From assembly GCA_035570235.1 (NCBI GenBank), contig DATMML010000091.1:62001-126000 (forward strand): 64,000 nt of DNA. The letters run 5' to 3'. The notes under the pieces are model-generated. The model saw nothing but the letters and a program-made list of their open reading frames with translations. It was not told the DNA's origin and made no database searches. This DNA comes from Vicinamibacteria bacterium (GTDB taxonomy: Bacteria > Acidobacteriota > Vicinamibacteria > Fen-336). A program made the position numbers and the translations under genes. Position 1 is the first letter of the stretch. The number at the start of each line of letters is the position of its first letter. Of the stretch, positions 59,267 to 64,000 are shown piece by piece.

Positions 59267-60562
59267 CTAGCGCAGCCCCAACTCCAGCGTAGAGGGGGGT
59301 TGCGTGCGCGCGGTGCGGGCGGAGCGGGTGGGCAGGAAGCGCACGACCATCCAAGCGACGAGCGCGGCGAGCGCGTGGGGCAGCAGCTCGATGCCGCCCC
59401 CCAGCCCGCGGCCGACGGTCACTGCGTAAATGACCAGGATGGGGGTCGCGTACCGCCAAAAGACGGTGCGCCTTTCCCAGGCGTAGGCGGCGGCGAAGAT
59501 GGGCAAGGCCACATGGGGCCCGAGTCCGGTGCGCCAGTAATAGAGGGCGCCCAGCTCGAAAACGAGGGTCAATACCAGGCCCTGGAGGAAAGCCAGGGCC
59601 GTGCGCCCGCGCTCGTAAAGGTAGGGGAATAGCGCCCCCGCCATCACGGCCAGAAGGGCCTCCCCCGCCGGCACGCGGGGCAGACCGAGGGTCGGCAGGG
59701 AGGCCCCGCCGTAGAGGAGCAGGAAAACGACGGGCGAGGCGTTGCGTATCCACTTGACGAGTCGTCCCTGCGGGATCAGCCATTGGTCGAGGAGGAGGTA
59801 AAGGATGTAGGCGTAGGCGGGGGCCACGGCGAGAAACGACCGGGACTTCCAGAAGACGAGCAGAGCCAGGGCCAGCGCGGGCAACGACTCGTGCGGCCGG
59901 GGCCAGGGAGCGGGCGACCGGTAGAGGACGTTCATCCGGAGGTCGGCCTTCACCCCGGGCAACAGCGAGCGCTCGACCCGTCGGCGCAGTTCGGCGAGCA
60001 GGGCGGAAATGGCACCCTCCTCGGGCAGGCCCTGGTAGGCGCGGGGATCGATGGGCGGGTGGAAGCGCACGCGGATGCGGGCGGGCTTGGGCAGGGACCG
60101 GAAATGGGGCCAAGCCCGATAGGCGCCCGCGATGCTGGCGGGTATCAAGGGTGCTCCCGTCTCCCGGGCCAGGCGGGCCGCGCCCTCCCGGAGCGACGGC
60201 TCCATCCAGCCCGTGCGCGAGCGCTTACCCTCGGGAAACAGACCCACCACTTCCCCCGACTCCACGAGGGCTTTCGCTTTCTCGTAGGCGGCCCGGCCTT
60301 GCCCCTGGCGCACGTCGACCGGAAAGGCCCCGAAAGCGCGGATCAGCGCCCCCAGGAGCGGCACCTTGAAGAGGGCCTCCCAGGCCATGAAGCGGATGGG
60401 CCGCGGCACCTCCAGGGACAGGAGCACGGGGTCAAGATAGGAGGGATGATTGGCGGCCACCACCGCGGGGCCTCGGACGGGCACGTTCTCCACCCCCCGG
60501 CATTCGTAGGTGAAGAGGACCCGGAAGAGGGCCTCAAGCAGGGTTTTCAGCGCCCGTTGCAT
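59267..60562 (-). CDS. PlsC-type acyltransferase with a C-terminal membrane domain
   Basis: 431 residues. The acyltransferase part (about 1-215) has NHPSYLDP (NHx4D, about 38-45), the phosphate-binding FPEGKRSRTG and the GAPLIPASIAG strand, as in 1-acylglycerol-3-phosphate acyltransferases. About 200 extra residues follow with five to seven hydrophobic segments, unlike the usual 240-residue PlsC. The extension may hold a lipid substrate or a second function. Its start lies 29 bases inside the 3' end of the MFS gene. It acts at the inner membrane. Confidence 0.85.
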   Translation of the reverse strand: MQRALKTLLEALFRVLFTYECRGVENVPVRGPAVVAANHPSYLDPVLLSLEVPRPIRFMAWEALFKVPLLGALIRAFGAFPVDVRQGQGRAAYEKAKALVESGEVVGLFPEGKRSRTGWMEPSLREGAARLARETGAPLIPASIAGAYRAWPHFRSLPKPARIRVRFHPPIDPRAYQGLPEEGAISALLAELRRRVERSLLPGVKADLRMNVLYRSPAPWPRPHESLPALALALLVFWKSRSFLAVAPAYAYILYLLLDQWLIPQGRLVKWIRNASPVVFLLLYGGASLPTLGLPRVPAGEALLAVMAGALFPYLYERGRTALAFLQGLVLTLVFELGALYYWRTGLGPHVALPIFAAAYAWERRTVFWRYATPILVIYAVTVGRGLGGGIELLPHALAALVAWMVVRFLPTRSARTARTQPPSTLELGLR

Positions 60563-61829
60563 GTCTCTCCCGCGCGCGCACCGTCAGCAGCACCTGCTCC
60601 GTGTCCCGGCCGAGCGTGCGCGCGCCCGCGAGGTACAGGACGCCGGAGACCGCCATGGCCACCGAAGTCAGAAGGAGGGCCGTCTCCAGGCTCCCTGTCC
60701 GGTCCGAGACCTTCCCGATGAGGATGGGGGAAGGCACGTCCCCCAGCAGATGAAAGGCGAAAATGGAAAGGGCGATCGCGCTGGCCCGAATCTCGGGCAA
60801 GACTACGCTCACGAGCACCGCGTTGGCGGGGCCGGTGTTGAGGAAGACCAGCACCTCGGCCAGGAAGATGGCGGATAGGTAGACCCCGCGGTCACCGGCG
60901 GTGAGCCCAACATAGGTGGCGGGCACGGCCAAGAGCATTCCGACCCCCGAGACCAACAAGTAGGCTTTGTCGGTGCGCGGCAGCAGGAAGTCCCCCAACC
61001 AGCCCCCCAGGAACGTGCCCAGAAGGCCGGCCGCAACCGTGATCCCCCCGAAAAGGGCGGTGGCCTCGGAGAGGGGCAAGTGGCGAGCGCGGGCGAAGAA
61101 GGTGGGCATCCAGTAGGCCATTCCCCCGAGGGCGAAGGTCATGGCGGCCATGCCCAGGGTGGTGTAGACGAACGAGCGGTTTCGGAGAAGGCCCAGGGCC
61201 GCGCCCCACTCGAAGCGATGGTCCTGCTCCTCGCGGGCACCGTCTCCCGCCCCCCGCGGGGGCTCGCGCATCCTGAAGGCGAGCAGACCGAGGATCAGGC
61301 CCGGAGTCCCCGCGATGAAGAAGGCGGCCCGCCAGCCATAGTGCTGCCCGGCGTATCCGCCCAAGAGGAAGCCCAGGGCGCTCCCCACCGGGATGGCCAC
61401 GTAGAAGAAAGACAGCATGCGGCCGCGCCTCTCCCGGGGGAAAAGGTCGCTGATGAGGGTTGGCGACACCACGCCGAAGCCGGCCTCCCCGACTCCGATC
61501 ACCGAGCGGGCCAGCAGCAAATGGTGGTAGCTGGTGGCCAGCCCGGAGAGCACCGTGGCCAGGCTCCAGACGAGCACCCCCAGTCCCACCAGGAAGCGGC
61601 GGGGCCAGCGATCGCCGATGACGCCCGTGAACGGCGAGGCCACGATGTAGGCCACCATGAACATGGAGCCGATCAGGCCGAGCTGGGTGTCGCGGAGGGA
61701 GAACTCCGTTTGGATCAGGGGGGCCACGGCCGCGATCACGTAGCGGTCGATGTAGTTGAGGAAGTTGACCCCGAACAGGAGGGCGAGGGCGAGGTAGGCC
61801 TGCCGGGGAGTGATGGAGCGATCGACCAT
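60534..61829 (-). CDS. MFS transporter, Spinster-like
   Basis: 431 residues with 12 predicted membrane segments. NFLNYIDRYVIAAVAPLI (22-39), GLIGSMFMVAYIVASPFTGV and GDRWPRR (the conserved loop 2-3 motif) and SVIGVGEAGFGVVSPTL are typical of the Spns/Spinster branch, which moves lysophospholipids or sphingoid lipids in eukaryotes; bacterial members are poorly studied. Its ATG shares one base with the histidine-kinase stop (TGATG), and its end overlaps a PlsC-type acyltransferase gene, suggesting a lysolipid uptake and re-acylation role. This is inference. Confidence 0.85.
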   Translation of the reverse strand: MVDRSITPRQAYLALALLFGVNFLNYIDRYVIAAVAPLIQTEFSLRDTQLGLIGSMFMVAYIVASPFTGVIGDRWPRRFLVGLGVLVWSLATVLSGLATSYHHLLLARSVIGVGEAGFGVVSPTLISDLFPRERRGRMLSFFYVAIPVGSALGFLLGGYAGQHYGWRAAFFIAGTPGLILGLLAFRMREPPRGAGDGAREEQDHRFEWGAALGLLRNRSFVYTTLGMAAMTFALGGMAYWMPTFFARARHLPLSEATALFGGITVAAGLLGTFLGGWLGDFLLPRTDKAYLLVSGVGMLLAVPATYVGLTAGDRGVYLSAIFLAEVLVFLNTGPANAVLVSVVLPEIRASAIALSIFAFHLLGDVPSPILIGKVSDRTGSLETALLLTSVAMAVSGVLYLAGARTLGRDTEQVLLTVRARERHATGAENPA

Positions 61830-64000
61830 CAGGAGCCGGGCCGCGGAGGCTCGGCGGGGGTGGGACGAGCCAGGGGCCCGCGCCGCCCCATCCGAGTCTT
61901 CTCGTCCTCCAGGGCCTGCCGCACCACCGCGTACTCCGACTCCAAGGCCGTGACCAAGGGGGGGGCCCCGGCGGCGGCCCCCGACCGGCCCAGGTCCTCG
62001 AGGCGACCGCAGAGGGCCGCCATCTGCCGAGCCCCCAGGTTGCCGCAGCTCCCGAGGAAGCTGTGGGCCAGCCGCTCCAGGGAGGGGGCGTCGCCCTTCT
62101 GGCCGGCCTTGCGCAAGCCCGCCAACCGCAGGGGCGCGATGCGGAGGAAAGTGTCGATCACCTCGCGCAGGAGCGATCCGTCGCCGTCGATGGCCCAGAG
62201 GGTGGCGAGCACGGCCTCGTCCACCGGGGCCACCGAACGCGGGGCATCCGCGACTGGCTCCTCCTGAGCCCCCGCGGGCACGCCCTCGCGCGCTACCCAG
62301 CGCTGGAGGATGGCGGCCAGCGCCTCCGGGTCCACCGGCTTGCTCACGTAGTCGTCCATCCCCGCGGCCAGGCATCTCTCCCGGTCTCCCTTCATGGCGC
62401 TCGCGGTCATGGCGATGATAGGCGTGCGGGGCCCCGCGCCCTGCCGCTCTCGGATGCGGGCGGTGGCCTGGAAGCCGTCCATCTCCGGCATTTGGCAGTC
62501 CATGAGGAGGGCGGCGTAGGGCGTCTTCAGGCAAGCCTCCACCGCCTCCCGACCGCTGTCCGCCACGTCCACCCGGTAGCCCAGCTTCTCCAGGATGCGC
62601 ACGGCGACCTTCTGGTTCACCTCGTTGTCCTCCGCCACCAGCACGCGGGCCGCGGAGGGGGGCCGTGATTCCCGCAGGCTGTGGCGGGTGACCAGGGAGG
62701 GGCGCTCCTTTGTCGCGGCCCCGAAGAGAACCTGACCCAGGCAGTCATGGAGGTCGGCCTCGTCCACGGGCTTGGTGAGGTAGCCGGAGACGCCCGCCTG
62801 TTTGGCCTCCGCGCCTTGGCCCTTGGTTCCGAAGGAAGTAAGCAGGATCAGCTTGAGATCCTTCAGGGCCGGGTCCTCCTTGATGAGGCGCGCCAGGGCC
62901 AGCCCGTCCATGCCCGGCATCTTCATGTCGAGGACGGCGAGGTCGTAACGCGAGCCCACGGAGGCGGCGGCCCGCAGCGCGGCCAAGGCCTTGGGGCCAT
63001 CTTCCATGCTGGCGACGCGCATCCCCCAGTAGGCGAGCTGCTGGCGAAGGATCTGGCGGTTGGTGGCGTTGTCGTCCACGATGAGGACGCGGGTGCCGGC
63101 CAGCCTCTGGGGGGGAACGGGCGCGGCCGGCTCCTCGACGGCTTGTCTCTCCAGGCGGGCGGTGAAGAAGAAGCGGCTCCCCTTGCCGGGCGTGCTCTGC
63201 ACGCCGACCTCGCCCCCCATGAGACCGACCAGGCGTTTGGAGATGGCCAGGCCCAGTCCGGTCCCCCCGTATTTCCGGGTGGTGGAGCCGTCGGCCTGCG
63301 CGAAGGCCTTGAAGAGCCGTCCCTGGGCCTCGGCCGCGATGCCGATCCCGGTGTCGGTGATCTCGAAGCGGACGAGGGCGGTCTCGGTGGCGGCTTCGGC
63401 CAGACTCGCGCGCAGCACCACCTCTCCTTGCTCGGTGAACTTGATGGCGTTGCCCACGAGGTTGGCCAGGACTTGGCGCAGCCGGCCGGGGTCGCCGCGC
63501 AAGGCCCCCGGCACCCCGTGGTGAATGAGGCAGAGCAGTTCGAGGCCTTTAGCGTGCGCCGACTCCTTGAAGGTGCTCAACACCTCCCGCACCGCCTGCC
63601 GGAGGTCGAAGTTCACGACCTCGAGGTCCAGGCGACCGGCTTCGATCTTCGAGAAGTCCAGGATGTCGTTGATGATCTCGAGGAGGGCGCGCCCCGAGCT
63701 GTCGATGATCTCGGCGTACTCGCGTTGCTCGGGATCGAGATCGGTGTCCAGGAGAAGGCGCGTCATGCCGATGACGCCGTTCATGGGGGTCCGGATCTCG
63801 TGGCTCATGTTGGCCACGAACTCGGACTTGAGGCGCGAAGCCTCGAGGGCGGCTTGGCGGGCCCGGACGAGCAGGTCCACGTTCTGAGCCACCATCACCA
63901 CCCCGTCCACCGAGCCCTGGGGCCCCCGCCAAGGGTGGGCGGTCCAGCGCATGTACACCCGCGTCCCGTCCTCGCGCTCGATGGCGTCCTCGGGGTCGGA
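61829..64000 (-). CDS. Hybrid sensor histidine kinase, 5' part outside the window
   Basis: The frame enters at the right edge and runs to 61829; 723 residues are visible. Order of domains: the end of a PAS domain (IEREDGTRVYMRWTAHPW), HisKA with the phospho-accepting His in NMSHEIRTPMNGVIG, an HATPase with DTGIGI and GGTGLGLAIS, a first receiver (Asp in VLDMKMPGMDG), a second receiver (Asp in LMDCQMPEMDG) and a C-terminal Hpt domain (AHSFLGSCGNLGA with its His). This is a BarA-like phosphorelay kinase. It is the first visible gene of a kinase/MFS/acyltransferase set. Confidence 0.92.
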   Translation of the reverse strand, partial: SDPEDAIEREDGTRVYMRWTAHPWRGPQGSVDGVVMVAQNVDLLVRARQAALEASRLKSEFVANMSHEIRTPMNGVIGMTRLLLDTDLDPEQREYAEIIDSSGRALLEIINDILDFSKIEAGRLDLEVVNFDLRQAVREVLSTFKESAHAKGLELLCLIHHGVPGALRGDPGRLRQVLANLVGNAIKFTEQGEVVLRASLAEAATETALVRFEITDTGIGIAAEAQGRLFKAFAQADGSTTRKYGGTGLGLAISKRLVGLMGGEVGVQSTPGKGSRFFFTARLERQAVEEPAAPVPPQRLAGTRVLIVDDNATNRQILRQQLAYWGMRVASMEDGPKALAALRAAASVGSRYDLAVLDMKMPGMDGLALARLIKEDPALKDLKLILLTSFGTKGQGAEAKQAGVSGYLTKPVDEADLHDCLGQVLFGAATKERPSLVTRHSLRESRPPSAARVLVAEDNEVNQKVAVRILEKLGYRVDVADSGREAVEACLKTPYAALLMDCQMPEMDGFQATARIRERQGAGPRTPIIAMTASAMKGDRERCLAAGMDDYVSKPVDPEALAAILQRWVAREGVPAGAQEEPVADAPRSVAPVDEAVLATLWAIDGDGSLLREVIDTFLRIAPLRLAGLRKAGQKGDAPSLERLAHSFLGSCGNLGARQMAALCGRLEDLGRSGAAAGAPPLVTALESEYAVVRQALEDEKTRMGRRGPLARPTPAEPPRPGS

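Noticed and set aside
1-64000. CRISPR arrays, insertion sequences, prophage genes or attachment sites
   Set aside because: No regularly spaced repeat, transposase, integrase or phage structural gene was recognised on either strand.

Overview
The window is about 70% G+C and comes from a diderm bacterium, most probably an Acidobacteriota member. The evidence is a VWFA-related protein of the acidobacterial type, a large Oar-like TonB receptor with an N-terminal carboxypeptidase-regulatory domain, several Hanks-type kinases (one paired with an ECF sigma factor), a complete Kdo/heptose lipopolysaccharide operon, and the futalosine-type menaquinone gene mqnD. I cannot assign a class. I found no rRNA, tRNA, CRISPR array, insertion sequence or prophage. 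Coding density is high, and many gene pairs overlap by 1-4 bases (ATGA, GTGA, TGATG).

Layout. 1-1588 (-): a frameshifted glycosylasparaginase and a secreted creatininase-like hydrolase. 1650-9475 (-): one operon, waaA-lpxK-lpxL-waaF-gmhB-rfaE1-rfaE2-waaC-methyltransferase, that builds Kdo, acylates lipid A and assembles the heptose inner core; its leader begins with a hairpin. 9662-12546: isoaspartyl peptidase and an OPT transporter. 12784-13763: a DUF2461 gene beside a scar where two divergent genes (NTF2-like and AraC-family) lost their 5' halves. 14035-17021 (+): gap-pgk-tpiA behind a good promoter. 17006-19188: a tandem-ACT protein, a haloalkane-dehalogenase-like hydrolase and secG. 19569-23328 (+): four tandem genes for cysteine-free, alanine/glutamate-rich coiled-coil proteins of unknown function behind their own promoter and a 17-base dyad. 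This is the best candidate here for an undescribed system.

23332-28344 (-): VWFA protein coupled to a Rieske ferredoxin, then an aminotransferase/permease pair. 28712-34583: YkgJ protein, nadA, DUF1285-like protein, an nfo remnant, queG, a GT-C-type membrane protein and DedA. 34580-34860 holds a probable decayed lipoprotein gene. 35104-38157 is the TonB receptor, with a clear promoter and a hairpin terminator. 38377-45140: membrane protein, redoxin, mqnD, DMT exporter, DUF6265 protein, GH113-like hydrolase, dusB and an SGNH hydrolase.

45154-53867 is a signalling and exported-enzyme region: lipoprotein, zinc-ribbon/kinase/PilZ protein, aldehyde dehydrogenase, VOC protein, metzincin-like protease, sulfatase, kinase and ECF sigma factor. 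53875-64000: an SDR lacking its catalytic pair, GNAT, second SGNH hydrolase, alpha/beta hydrolase, isochorismatase-like hydrolase, TPR/cNMP protein, PlsC-type acyltransferase with a membrane tail, Spinster-like MFS carrier and a hybrid histidine kinase cut by the right edge.

Promoters near TTGACA/TATAAT can be read before several genes. A few genes have a -10 box ending only 6-9 bases before the start codon, which suggests leaderless or near-leaderless transcripts. All functions are inferred from sequence recognition; no database search was run.
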